This document shows, one piece after another, positions 26,890 through 35,350 of a DNA stretch of 64,000 nt. This DNA comes from an uncultured Pseudodesulfovibrio sp. (lineage in GTDB: Bacteria; Desulfobacterota; Desulfovibrionia; Desulfovibrionales; Desulfovibrionaceae), in the NCBI RefSeq assembly GCF_963675635.1, contig NZ_OY776488.1:1525501-1589500 (forward strand), written 5' to 3'. The stretch's first letter is position 1, and every line of letters begins with the position of its first letter. The translations under genes and the position numbers were made by a program. Under the pieces are notes generated by a model. That model was not told the origin of the DNA. It did not search any database and was given only the letters and a program-made list of their open reading frames with translations.

Positions 26890-28041
26890 ATGATACGAAA
26901 AAGAGATTATTTCAAATTAGGCATGTTCATCATCACAGGGGCAACTATGCTTGTCGCGATGATCATCGTCCTTGGAGCAGGAAGATACTTCCAGACAACC
27001 TATACGTTGGAAACCTACTTTGACGAATCGGTCAACGGCCTTGCCGTGGGATCGCCGGTCAAACTCCGTGGCGTCGATGTCGGCCGTGTGGCAGAAATCA
27101 ATTTCGTGTCAAACAAGTATGACCCCGCAAACATGGGTGAAGTCCGCTATGTTTATGTCGAATGTGACATTAATCCCGACCTCTTCGAATTCATCTCCGA
27201 AGATAAATTTATTGAGGTTCTGCAAAAGGATGTTGCCCGGGGACTTCGCATTCGTCCCACGTCACTCGGTCTGACTGGACAGCTTTTCCTGAATATTATT
27301 TATGATGACCCAAAGACCAATCCGCCTCTGCCCCTCAAGTGGACACCGGCACACGCCTATATTCCGTCCGCTCCCTCTACACTGAGCCGAGTTGAAGGGG
27401 CCATCACCACTATCAGCAAAACGCTGAGCAGTCTCAAACAGGAAGACCTTGAATCCATCATCAGTGATGTCAAATCCATTGTTGATTCCATCGACAATTT
27501 CATGAAAACCGAAGGTGGCAAAGAAGCTGGTAAACAAATGTTGGGAGTCCTGGAAAACACCCGCAGCATTCTGGCCAGAGCCAACACACTCATGGCTGAT
27601 CCGGCATTGGATACACTCATTCCCAATACCGCGAGCGCGATGAAAGGGGTCAATCGGATCATTACGGAATCAGCAGACGATATTATCGCAGCAACCCATG
27701 AAGCCAAGGTAACCATAATCAGCTTCAAGCAGGCTGCAAACGTTCTCAACAAGACCCTCAACGACCCGCGCATGGACAAAGCCATGAGTCAAATCGCACC
27801 GACCATGCAAAACATCTCCCAGGCCTCGGCCGATCTGACCGCGGCGGTGTCCAAGGTCCATGCTCTGGTCAATCGTCTGAACGGCGTTGTCGCTTCTGAA
27901 GAAGCGAATATTCATGCTATTATCGGCGACACACGCGAGGTCATGCAGAACGTCAAGGAAATCACGGGGGATGCCAAGCGATATCCCTCCGGCATGATTT
28001 TTGGCACTCCGCCGAGCAAGCCTAATCCTGAAAAACAATAA
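26890..28041 (+). CDS. MCE-domain (MlaD-like) substrate-binding protein
   Basis: Protein of 383 residues anchored by an N-terminal helix (FIITGATMLVAMIIVLGA) and carrying an MCE domain at about residues 40-120 (ETYFDESVNGLAVGSPVKLRGVDVGRV, then VLQKDVARGLRIRPTSLGLTGQLFL). The C-terminal 200 residues are a long helical and coiled-coil-like region with many Asn and Ser, longer than E. coli MlaD (183 residues) and more like PqiB or LetB accessory parts. Periplasmic. Spacing implies it is in the same operon as the permease and ATPase. Confidence 0.9.
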   Translation: MIRKRDYFKLGMFIITGATMLVAMIIVLGAGRYFQTTYTLETYFDESVNGLAVGSPVKLRGVDVGRVAEINFVSNKYDPANMGEVRYVYVECDINPDLFEFISEDKFIEVLQKDVARGLRIRPTSLGLTGQLFLNIIYDDPKTNPPLPLKWTPAHAYIPSAPSTLSRVEGAITTISKTLSSLKQEDLESIISDVKSIVDSIDNFMKTEGGKEAGKQMLGVLENTRSILARANTLMADPALDTLIPNTASAMKGVNRIITESADDIIAATHEAKVTIISFKQAANVLNKTLNDPRMDKAMSQIAPTMQNISQASADLTAAVSKVHALVNRLNGVVASEEANIHAIIGDTREVMQNVKEITGDAKRYPSGMIFGTPPSKPNPEKQ

Positions 28042-28055
28042 CCGGGATCAACGTC

Positions 28056-28670
28056 ATGAAACGACACATACTACTCTTCCTTATACTGGCCGTAACGTTG
28101 ACCATGGCAGCCTGCGTCAAATTAGGCGGGAAGCCTCTGGACAAGCGGTATTTCCAGATCAATCCGACGCGCTCGACAGCGCAGGTCCAAACTCAGTACG
28201 ACTTCGTGCTCAAGGTCAGAAGACTATCCATCTCAAACCTCTATAACACTCGGGAACTGGTTTACCGGGGCAAGAATGGACGCATTGAATCGGATTTCTA
28301 CAACATGTTCTTTGTCCCCCCAGCGGCCATGTTGACTTCCGAACTCCGCCTGTGGCTCAGAGGCTCCAACCTTTTTAGCCACATCATCGAACCCGGCAGT
28401 ATGGTGGTGCCGGGACTGACACTGGAAGGCGTGGTCAACTCGCTGTATGGTGACTATTCCCTTGACACACCCGCCGCAGTGGTGGAAATGCAGTTCTTCG
28501 TGGTCGACGAATCTTCGACAAATAATGAAATCGTCTTTTCCAGCACCTATGCCGAGCGTATCCCCATGCCCGAATCCACGGCCACGTCCCTGGTCAACGC
28601 CATGACACAGGGGGTACAGACCATTTACACCAATCTTGAAACCGACCTGGCAGCCGCAGGCCTGAAGTAA
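28056..28670 (+). CDS. PqiC-like ABC transport auxiliary lipoprotein
   Basis: Lipoprotein of 204 residues: signal MKRHILLFLILAVTLTMAAC with lipobox MAAC. The mature part resembles the ABC-type transport auxiliary lipoprotein family (PqiC): KRYFQINPTRS, then LVYRGKNGRIESDFYNMFFVPPAAML, with the RELVYR and Tyr-rich pattern of that family. In Mla systems the outer membrane MlaA and periplasmic MlaC would be expected; here this lipoprotein is in their place. It is 14 bases after the MCE gene. Likely outer or inner membrane-attached on the periplasmic side. Confidence 0.8.
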   Translation: MKRHILLFLILAVTLTMAACVKLGGKPLDKRYFQINPTRSTAQVQTQYDFVLKVRRLSISNLYNTRELVYRGKNGRIESDFYNMFFVPPAAMLTSELRLWLRGSNLFSHIIEPGSMVVPGLTLEGVVNSLYGDYSLDTPAAVVEMQFFVVDESSTNNEIVFSSTYAERIPMPESTATSLVNAMTQGVQTIYTNLETDLAAAGLK

Positions 28671-28672
28671 TA

Positions 28673-29206
28673 ATGGTAAAGAAAAATAAAATATATCGAC
28701 CCGAGGAATTTGACGAAATTGATGAAAGCCCGAGTCGTTCCCAACTGAAGCGGGATATGATCGACTTGCAGAAGCTCGGCACCGATCTCGCAGCCCTTGG
28801 CGACTCCACAGTCAAAGAAGCAGGGCTCCCCCCGGAAGTGGAAAAAGCCCTGTTGCTCTTCAAGAAAATAACCAAACACGAAGCGCGTCGCAGGCATATG
28901 CAGTATGTGGGCAAGCTCATGCGCACCTTTGACACCAGTCATGTCAGAGAAATAGTGGAAGCGGCAAAAAAAGGACAGTCGATTAAAACGGCAGAGTTTC
29001 ATCGTCTTGAAATCATGAGAGATCGTTTGATTGACGGAGACGATGACATCTTGCAGGAACTCTTCGAAAGCCACCCTGAGCATGGGCAAAAACTTCGCCA
29101 GCTCACACTGGGTGCACGCCGGGAAAAAGCCAAAGAAAAACCACCCAAGGACGCTCGCGCGCTCTTCAAATTTCTCCGCACATTGCACTTTGACGAAGAC
29201 AAATAG
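28673..29206 (+). CDS. darP: Ribosome-associated protein DarP (YjgA family)
   Basis: Protein of 177 residues matching the DUF615/YjgA family of 50S assembly factors: SRSQLKRDMIDLQKLGTDLAAL near the start and ITKHEARRRHMQYVGKLMR in the middle, with a basic C-terminus. In E. coli DarP binds immature large subunits. It starts 2 bases after the lipoprotein stop, so it reads from the same transcript although unrelated in function. Confidence 0.88.
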   Translation: MVKKNKIYRPEEFDEIDESPSRSQLKRDMIDLQKLGTDLAALGDSTVKEAGLPPEVEKALLLFKKITKHEARRRHMQYVGKLMRTFDTSHVREIVEAAKKGQSIKTAEFHRLEIMRDRLIDGDDDILQELFESHPEHGQKLRQLTLGARREKAKEKPPKDARALFKFLRTLHFDEDK

Positions 29207-29217
29207 CAGCCTTCCCC

Positions 29218-29245
29218 TTGACGAAGGCCGATACGAGTTTATCTA
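29218..29245 (+). promoter_or_regulatory. Candidate sigma-70 promoter of the zinc-ribbon gene
   Basis: TTGACG at 29218-29223, a 16-base spacer, TATCTA at 29240-29245. It lies 55 bases before the start codon. Confidence 0.45.
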
Positions 29246-29263
29246 TTACAAACTAAACATGAT

Positions 29264-29281
29264 CGGCGGCATTTCCCGCCG
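29264..29281 (+). repeat. Hairpin in the 5' leader of the zinc-ribbon gene
   Basis: Arms CGGCGG and CCGCCG (6 pairs) around a 6-base loop, directly before the AAGGAG ribosome binding site at about 29288. Confidence 0.5.
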
Positions 29282-29299
29282 CACTGCAAGGAGATACCC

Positions 29300-29569
29300 A
29301 TGGTCATTCATGAATATGCCGGAATCGTCACAGAGTTACCTGACAGAGAGTGCCCGCATTGCGGCAAAACAATGGACGCGTGGCTCGCACCGCCTGAAAC
29401 CGGGTGGAATGTCATTCTGATCTGCAACAACAACAGCTGTCAGCATTACCTCGGTTCCGAGGATGACATCCTCCACAAACGCGAAGACTCCCATCTGGGA
29501 TGCCGTTACGCCGAAGATCCCGCAAACGGATTCAAACCGGTCAACGTACTTGCCGTCTGCCCTCACTAG
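29300..29569 (+). CDS. Small zinc-ribbon protein
   Basis: Protein of 89 residues with CPHC near residues 18-21 and further cysteines at CNNNSC (43-48), C near 68 and C near 87, a pattern that could bind zinc. No family name is known to me; similar small proteins occur in Desulfovibrio. It has a good ribosome binding site, a possible promoter and its own terminator, so it is likely expressed by itself. Function unknown. Confidence 0.65.
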   Translation: MVIHEYAGIVTELPDRECPHCGKTMDAWLAPPETGWNVILICNNNSCQHYLGSEDDILHKREDSHLGCRYAEDPANGFKPVNVLAVCPH

Positions 29570-29587
29570 TTTTTTTTCATAGAACAC

Positions 29588-29627
29588 CGTGAAAAGGGTT
29601 TCGTTATGCGAAACCCTTTTCACGTTT
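29588..29627 (+). terminator. Terminator after the zinc-ribbon gene
   Basis: Perfect 16-bp stem CGTGAAAAGGGTTTCG / CGAAACCCTTTTCACG with a 5-base loop, then TTT. Confidence 0.8.
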
Positions 29628-29702
29628 CATGGACCGAATCCTGTTCCCATACCATATGATCAATGATAGATCAGGACACAATTTGCAAACGAGGTTCATA
29701 CA

Positions 29703-30602
29703 GTGTTCAAGACAACAGGGAAAACGCAGGCATTCCTGGCACTCGGCGTAGCAGTTCTGCTCTGGTCCAGCTCCTTCATCGTCCTCAAATTCGCCTTCCA
29801 ACATTTCGATCCGATGGTGGTTATCTTCGGACGCATGTTCATTGCCAGCCTCTGCTTCCTTCTTGTTTTCAAGAACCTGAAAAACATTGATTATCGGCCA
29901 GGCGACTGGAAACTCCTGACCTTCATGGGCATCTGTGAGCCAGGCTTCTATTTCATTTTTGAGGCCATGGCCCTGACGTACACAGACGCATCCCAGGCAG
30001 GCATGATCTGCGCGCTGCTGCCGCTCATGGTGGCTGTGGTTGCCCGCTTTGCTTTAGGAGAGCCATTCACCCGTCGAATGGTTGTCAGTTTCGGGCTGGC
30101 GATTGTCGGAGCAATTATTCTCTCCGCAGCAGCCGATCCCACCGCTACCGCATCCAACCCCATACTTGGCAACTTTCTCGAATTCATGGCCATGGTCTGC
30201 GCAGTCGGCTACATGATCAGTCTCAAGAAACTCACTCCGCGCTATAATCCGTGGTTCCTTACCATGATTCAGGCATTTATCGGCGCCATATTCTATTTCC
30301 CGCTCCTGTTCCTGCCCTCAACCACCTTACCAACTTCATTTGACCTTTTCGGCATCTCCACCATTGTTTATCTTGGCATAATGGTCACCATCCTGGCCTA
30401 CGGACTCTACAACTACGGCATGTCGAAAATTCCAGTAGGTCAGGCTTCATCCTTCATCAACCTTATTCCGGTCATTACACTCATTCTTGGTGCATTGTTC
30501 CTCAAAGAACGACTTAACTGGATACAATACGGAGCATCGGTACTGGTTATTGTCGGAGTTTACGTCAGCCAGGGCGGAAAACAAACGGACGACAACGCAT
30601 AA
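29703..30602 (+). CDS. EamA-family (DMT) transporter
   Basis: Inner membrane protein of 299 residues with about ten hydrophobic segments arranged as two EamA repeats; each includes the motif of a helix ending in a Pro or Gly followed by a conserved acidic stretch (FGRMFIASLCFLLVF, then GLAIVGAIIL, then VPVGQASSFINLIPVITLILG-like second copy). The start is GTG at 29703. Substrate unknown; family members export small metabolites such as amino acids. It is not part of a visible operon. Confidence 0.8.
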   Translation: MFKTTGKTQAFLALGVAVLLWSSSFIVLKFAFQHFDPMVVIFGRMFIASLCFLLVFKNLKNIDYRPGDWKLLTFMGICEPGFYFIFEAMALTYTDASQAGMICALLPLMVAVVARFALGEPFTRRMVVSFGLAIVGAIILSAAADPTATASNPILGNFLEFMAMVCAVGYMISLKKLTPRYNPWFLTMIQAFIGAIFYFPLLFLPSTTLPTSFDLFGISTIVYLGIMVTILAYGLYNYGMSKIPVGQASSFINLIPVITLILGALFLKERLNWIQYGASVLVIVGVYVSQGGKQTDDNA

Positions 30603-30645
30603 TACGTTCCCGTCCGCCAGTTTGGATCATTAACCAGGCAGAACG

Positions 30646-31476
30646 CTATTCTGACGTAATAAAAACATCTTCCCGCTTGCAGCCTGCTTCCTTCAAAAGT
30701 CGTGACACGGCCTCAACACCGCCGTCCCCCACATCAAGACTGTAGTCCGTCACAAAGGTATTGATGTGCGTTGCAATAACATCATTATCCATTTCCTGCG
30801 CATGTGATTTAATATATTCTCGTCCGGCCGCAGGATTCTCCCTTGCTGCAAATACACTCTGACGAATGGCTTCATTCATCTGAGCGGCTACCTCAAGACC
30901 AAGAGAACGTTTGATGGCTATCGCACCAAGGGGGATTGGCATGCCGGTATGGTTTTCCCACCATGCACCAAGATCAAGCACGCACGTCAACCCCTGTCGG
31001 GCAAAAGTGAAACGCCCCTCATGAATAACAACGCCAGCCACGACATCCCCGGCAACAACAGCAGGCATTACTTCATCAAACACCATCTCAATCAGTTCGA
31101 CCTCAATTCCTGCTTCTCGACAACAAAGCCCAAACAACAGATTTGCCGTGGTGTTCCGCCCAGGAATAGCCACCTTCCTGCCATCAAGAGCGGCAAGATC
31201 ACACGCCTCTCCGGCAACAAGAAGAGGCCCGACGCCATATCCCATGGCGCCCCCGGCCCGAAGCAATACATAGTCATCCAGAATATCCGCTGCTGCTGCA
31301 ACCGACACCTTGACCACATCAAGCGCCCCGGACGCTGCCAAGCCATTCAGTTCCTCGACATCTGCCAGAGTAATTTCAAGACCTTCCGGCCAACTGACAA
31401 TGCCCGATGCAAGAGCGTGAAAAATGTAGGTATCATTGGGACATGGTGAATATCCCATCGTCAATTTCCTGTGCAT
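30646..31476 (-). CDS. mqnD: 1,4-dihydroxy-6-naphthoate synthase
   Basis: Enzyme of 276 residues that converts cyclic dehypoxanthinyl futalosine to 1,4-dihydroxy-6-naphthoate in the futalosine route to menaquinone. The family begins KLTMGYSPCPNDTYIFHAL and continues GLAASGALDVVKVSV and RKVAIPGRNTTANLL; these are clear, along with IHEGRFTFARQGL. The start at 31476 is preferred to 31491, because AGGAGG lies 5 bases before it. It is divergent from the tetR-mqnE-mqnC-mqnA genes, with the putative TetR operator between them. Confidence 0.93.
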   Translation of the reverse strand: MHRKLTMGYSPCPNDTYIFHALASGIVSWPEGLEITLADVEELNGLAASGALDVVKVSVAAAADILDDYVLLRAGGAMGYGVGPLLVAGEACDLAALDGRKVAIPGRNTTANLLFGLCCREAGIEVELIEMVFDEVMPAVVAGDVVAGVVIHEGRFTFARQGLTCVLDLGAWWENHTGMPIPLGAIAIKRSLGLEVAAQMNEAIRQSVFAARENPAAGREYIKSHAQEMDNDVIATHINTFVTDYSLDVGDGGVEAVSRLLKEAGCKREDVFITSE

Positions 31477-31512
31477 GTAAACCTCCTGCATATAAAATTC
31501 GCATCACTCCTA

Positions 31513-31539
31513 TTGACAGACAGAACCGCCGCTTATAGG
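31513..31539 (+). promoter_or_regulatory. Candidate promoter of tetR-mqnE-mqnC-mqnA
   Basis: TTGACA at 31513-31518 and TATAGG at 31534-31539, spacing 15. The TetR-type operator begins 4 bases later, so it would cover the transcription start. Confidence 0.5.
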
Positions 31540-31543
31540 AATA

Positions 31544-31559
31544 GTGACCACCCGGTCAC
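31544..31559. promoter_or_regulatory. Candidate TetR operator
   Basis: Perfect inverted repeat GTGACC-ACCC-GGTCAC (6-bp arms, 4-base spacer). Position between mqnD and the tetR gene, just after the -10 element, fits an autoregulated TetR operator; the family commonly uses such short palindromes. Confidence 0.6.
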
Positions 31560-31597
31560 CACTAGTCGAACCCCGCGGTGAAATCAAGAGTAACAAC

Positions 31598-32248
31598 ATG
31601 ACACAGAATCCAAAAACATTTGAAAATCTCCCTGACGAGAAACGGGAACGTGTACTGAGCGAAGCCACGTCCGAATTCGCCGAACACGGATACCATCAGG
31701 CCAGTATCAACCGAATCGTCAATCGACTCGGCATAGCTAAAGGCTCGTTGTTCAAATACTTCGGTAACAAGCAAGGGTTGTTTGAATATATGTTCGGTCA
31801 TGCGGTCAATCAATTCAAACAGCCACTCAAACATATCCGTGAAACTACATCAGACAAGGATTTTTTCGAACGCATAGAAAAAAGTCTGTTGGCCGGTGTG
31901 GACTTTATCCAGACGCACCCGCACATTTATCGAATCTACCTCAAAATGCTTTTCCAAGAGAACTTTCCCATGCGCGACAAGTTCCTCAGTGAGGTACGCC
32001 GAGGATCGACTAAATATCTTCGTCCTTTGGTCACGGCTGCCATGGAATCAGGTGAAATACGTAAAGAACTGGACCCGGACATGGTAGTATTCCATCTGGA
32101 TTCCATCCTGGACAGATTTTTTCAGGCCCACGCCGTGCCATATCTGGACGGCCCCATAAGCCTCTACGGTGCAGATAGACAAACAACTGAAGACAAGGCC
32201 CGCGCCATAACGGACTTCCTCCGTAGTGGGCTAGGTAATCCATCCTGA
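31598..32248 (+). CDS. TetR/AcrR-family transcriptional regulator
   Basis: Protein of 216 residues. The helix-turn-helix is at about residues 17-62: KRERVLSEATSEFAEHGYHQASINRIVNRLGIAKGSLFKYFGNKQGLFEYM, with the typical GSLFKYF motif. The C-terminal ligand-binding part is helical (YRIYLKMLFQENFPMRDKFL) and its ligand is unknown. The start at 31598 is preferred to 31544; the operator would otherwise lie inside the gene. It is 14 bases from mqnE and so probably controls menaquinone synthesis; this is inference from position. Confidence 0.88.
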   Translation: MTQNPKTFENLPDEKRERVLSEATSEFAEHGYHQASINRIVNRLGIAKGSLFKYFGNKQGLFEYMFGHAVNQFKQPLKHIRETTSDKDFFERIEKSLLAGVDFIQTHPHIYRIYLKMLFQENFPMRDKFLSEVRRGSTKYLRPLVTAAMESGEIRKELDPDMVVFHLDSILDRFFQAHAVPYLDGPISLYGADRQTTEDKARAITDFLRSGLGNPS

Positions 32249-32262
32249 AGACGGGAGATGAC

Positions 32263-33357
32263 ATGCGTCTATTCAACAGTGATTATTATAAGAACATGGG
32301 CCTTGCCGAAATCAGGGACAAAGTTGTGGTCTGCGAAAGGCTGAGCTTCGAAGACGGCATCAAACTTTTTGAATGTCCCGAACCGTTAGCCGTAGGCGCA
32401 TTGGCTCACATGGTCCGCACCCGATTGCACGGAGACAAGGCTTTCTATGTAGTCAACCAGCACGTCAATTACACCAACGTGTGCGTCAACGGATGCATTT
32501 TCTGTGCTTATCAACGCGAAGAGGGACAGGACGGCGGTTTTGTCCTGAGCAAAGAGGATATCATTGCCAAAATCGACAGCGCAGCACTCACCCCACGCGA
32601 AATTCACATTGTGGGCGGTTGTCACCCCAAGCTGGGACTGAGCTATTTCGAGGACATCCTCAGTGCCATCAGGAAGCATTTGCCAAAGGTTGTCCTCAAA
32701 TGCTTCACAGCTGTTGAGATCGCTCACTTCGCACGTATTGAAGACATTTCCACTACAGAAGTACTAACCCGGCTTAAGGCAGCAGGTCTGGACATGCTGC
32801 CTGGTGGTGGTGCCGAAATTTTCGCTCCCACTATACGGCAACAGATATGTCCTCGAAAATCCACAGCCGAAGAATGGCTGAAGGTTCACGAAGAAGCCCA
32901 TGCACTGGGCATGAAAACCAACTGTACCATGCTGTTCGGGCATATTGAGTCCATGGAAGATCGTATAGACCATCTCGTTCAATTACGAGAATCACAGGAC
33001 CGGGGAAACGGATACACCTGTTTCATCCCCCTCCCATTCCTGACCGAGAACAGTCAGTTAACCATTGAGAAGCCTCTAACCGGCCTGGAAGAATTACGCA
33101 CTATCGCCATCAGCCGCCTCATGCTCGACAATATCCCGCATATCAAGGCGTACTGGGTGATGCTCGGTGTGAAGCAGGCACAGGCGGCCCTCAAATTCGG
33201 CGCGGATGATTTTGACGGTACGGTCGTCGAGGAAAAAATCGGCCATGAGGCCGGAGCCACCTCTGAGCAGGGCATGACACGGACTGAACTGACCGAAATG
33301 ATCACAGGCTGTGGCTGCACACCTGTAGAACGTGACGGTTTTTTTAACGAGGTATAA
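32263..33357 (+). CDS. mqnE: Aminofutalosine synthase (radical SAM)
   Basis: Enzyme of 364 residues that joins 3-[(1-carboxyvinyl)oxy]benzoate to SAM to give aminofutalosine. The radical SAM cluster is CVNGCIFC at 74-81 with the preceding NYTN motif. IHIVGGCHPKLGL and LPGGGAEIFA are typical of MqnE. It forms one transcript with mqnC and mqnA; 88 bases separate it from mqnC. Cytosolic. Confidence 0.92.
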   Translation: MRLFNSDYYKNMGLAEIRDKVVVCERLSFEDGIKLFECPEPLAVGALAHMVRTRLHGDKAFYVVNQHVNYTNVCVNGCIFCAYQREEGQDGGFVLSKEDIIAKIDSAALTPREIHIVGGCHPKLGLSYFEDILSAIRKHLPKVVLKCFTAVEIAHFARIEDISTTEVLTRLKAAGLDMLPGGGAEIFAPTIRQQICPRKSTAEEWLKVHEEAHALGMKTNCTMLFGHIESMEDRIDHLVQLRESQDRGNGYTCFIPLPFLTENSQLTIEKPLTGLEELRTIAISRLMLDNIPHIKAYWVMLGVKQAQAALKFGADDFDGTVVEEKIGHEAGATSEQGMTRTELTEMITGCGCTPVERDGFFNEV

Positions 33358-33445
33358 GCACCTCCCCTTCTCTTTTTCAAAATAAATTGGAAGCGCAGTC
33401 GCGCAGTGAGCAGGATAACGAATTACGAGCCATGTGAGAGAGAAT

Positions 33446-34516
33446 ATGTGCACGCTTGAAAATATTTTTGAGAAAGTCCTGGGTGGCGAACGTATTGATT
33501 TTTATGAAGCCCAACATCTTTATGAAGAAGCTGATTTCCATGATCTTGGGAGATTAGCTCACCATGTCAGACTGGCGAAGCATCCTGACCCGATAGTCAC
33601 ATACGTTGTGGACCGCAACATCAACTACTCCAATGTCTGCGTGTGCTGCTGCAAATTCTGCGCGTTCTATTGCGAACCAGGCGAAGACGGCGGCTATGTG
33701 CTGACGTATGAAGAAATCGGAGACAAGATTCAGGAAACCCTTGATCTCGGAGGCACTCAGATTCTCATGCAGGGCGGACATCACCCGGATCTGCCGCTCA
33801 CATGGTACGAAGATATGCTTCGATACATCAAAAAAAACTATACAGTCCATATCCACGCATTTTCGCCTCCTGAAGTCGTCTTCTGGAGCGAGATGGAAGG
33901 TATTCCAGTCGCCGAGGTTGTCAGTCGCCTGCACAAGGCTGGATTAGACTCCATTCCCGGTGGCGGTGCTGAAATATTGGTAGACAAAGTCAGGTCTCAG
34001 GTAGCCCCCAACAAGTGTCCGGCCGATCAGTGGCTCGGTGTCATGGAGGAAGCTCACAATCAAGGTCTGCGTACCACTGCCACCATGATGTTCGGACACG
34101 AAGAAACACCCGCTCAGCGACTGCAACATCTTTTTGCTGTGCGAGATACACAGGATCGCACCGGAGGATTCACTGCTTTCATTCCCTGGACCTTCCAGCC
34201 TGACCACACGGATTTACCCCACTGCCGCAAACTAACCAGTGTTGAATACCTCCGCCTGCTTGCTGTCTCCCGCATCGTACTCGACAACATAGACAACGTG
34301 CAGGTCTCATGGGTCACCATGGGGCCAAAAATAGCCCAGTTAGCCCTCTATTTTGGAGGCAATGACTTTGGCTCCACCATGATTGAAGAAAATGTCGTCA
34401 AGGCTGCCGGTGTTTCGTTTCGGCTTTCACGCGAAGAAATCGACCGTCTGGTCACGGCTGCCGGATTCATCCCTAAACAGCGATCCATGGATTACACCAT
34501 TTTGGAGAATCGTTAA
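33446..34516 (+). CDS. mqnC: Cyclic dehypoxanthinyl futalosine synthase (radical SAM)
   Basis: Enzyme of 356 residues that cyclises dehypoxanthine futalosine. The cluster-binding segment is CVCCCKFCAF with Cys at residues 65, 69 and 72; QGGHHPDLPLTWYEDML and DSIPGGGAEILVDKVRS follow, as in MqnC. A GTG at 33434 would add four residues; the ATG at 33446 is preferred, with GAGAGA before it. Its stop codon overlaps the mqnA start (TAATG at 34514-34518). Confidence 0.92.
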   Translation: MCTLENIFEKVLGGERIDFYEAQHLYEEADFHDLGRLAHHVRLAKHPDPIVTYVVDRNINYSNVCVCCCKFCAFYCEPGEDGGYVLTYEEIGDKIQETLDLGGTQILMQGGHHPDLPLTWYEDMLRYIKKNYTVHIHAFSPPEVVFWSEMEGIPVAEVVSRLHKAGLDSIPGGGAEILVDKVRSQVAPNKCPADQWLGVMEEAHNQGLRTTATMMFGHEETPAQRLQHLFAVRDTQDRTGGFTAFIPWTFQPDHTDLPHCRKLTSVEYLRLLAVSRIVLDNIDNVQVSWVTMGPKIAQLALYFGGNDFGSTMIEENVVKAAGVSFRLSREEIDRLVTAAGFIPKQRSMDYTILENR

Positions 34517-35340
34517 TGGCTATTCAACTTGGAAAAATCGGCTACCTTAATGTCCTACCCATTTACCACCCGCTGGAATCAGGACTGATCGCCAACGACT
34601 TCCAGATACACTCCGGGCCGCCATCGGCATTGAACAATCTCATGGATGCTGAAAAACTGGATATTTCAGCTGCTTCTTCCATTGAATATGCTCGTCATCC
34701 AGACAAATATTATCTCGTACCGAACATAGCCATTGGCAGTCGCGGCCCGGTACAGAGCGTTCTGCTTTTGAGTCGATATCCTGTGGAAGAGCTCAAAGGG
34801 AAAACCATATTGGTCAGTTCTCAAACGCACACTTCCGCAGCTCTCCTTTCCGTCCTGCAAAAGGAACTCTGGGAAATCGAAACGACGTACAGCACTGGAA
34901 ATGCCACAGTCACTCTTGAGAAGGGAGAACGCCCAGACGCTATCCTGGCCATCGGCGATGAAGCCTTGAATTTACGCTTTCATCCTGATTATACACACCG
35001 CATTGATCTTGGTGAGGCATGGCGAGAGCTCACAGGGCTGCCCTTCATTTTCGGAGTCTGGATAATTCAACGAAAGAGTTGGAAGAAATCAGAAAGCAAA
35101 CTGTCTAAAGCTGTCAGCAAGTTGCTTGAGGCCAAGGATTGGGGCGTTGAAAACATAAAAAAAATGTGCATTCTTGCAGCGGATTCAAGCTGCTTGTCGG
35201 ACGATGAGATGTGTTCATATTTTGACGGCTTAGTCTATGACTTGGCCGAAGAAGAGATCAACGGTCTTACTCTATTTTACACACATCTCAAAAAACACGG
35301 GCTGATTGAACGTGTTCCAGAGTTGCATTTTATCCCGTAG
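34516..35340 (+). CDS. mqnA: Chorismate dehydratase
   Basis: Enzyme of 274 residues that removes water from chorismate to give 3-[(1-carboxyvinyl)oxy]benzoate, the entry step of the futalosine pathway. It resembles periplasmic-binding-protein folds: KIGYLNVLPIYHPLESGL, then DISAASSIEYARHPDKYYLVPNIAIGSRGPVQSVLL. Overlaps mqnC by one base, so translation is coupled. The stop is 10 bases from the end of the convergent LysR gene, with no clear terminator between them. Confidence 0.93.
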   Translation: MAIQLGKIGYLNVLPIYHPLESGLIANDFQIHSGPPSALNNLMDAEKLDISAASSIEYARHPDKYYLVPNIAIGSRGPVQSVLLLSRYPVEELKGKTILVSSQTHTSAALLSVLQKELWEIETTYSTGNATVTLEKGERPDAILAIGDEALNLRFHPDYTHRIDLGEAWRELTGLPFIFGVWIIQRKSWKKSESKLSKAVSKLLEAKDWGVENIKKMCILAADSSCLSDDEMCSYFDGLVYDLAEEEINGLTLFYTHLKKHGLIERVPELHFIP

Positions 35341-35350
35341 CCATTTTTCG

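Noticed and set aside
31544-31597. Longer start for the TetR gene at 31544
   Set aside because: It would put the palindromic operator inside the coding region, and the helix-turn-helix is complete from 31598.
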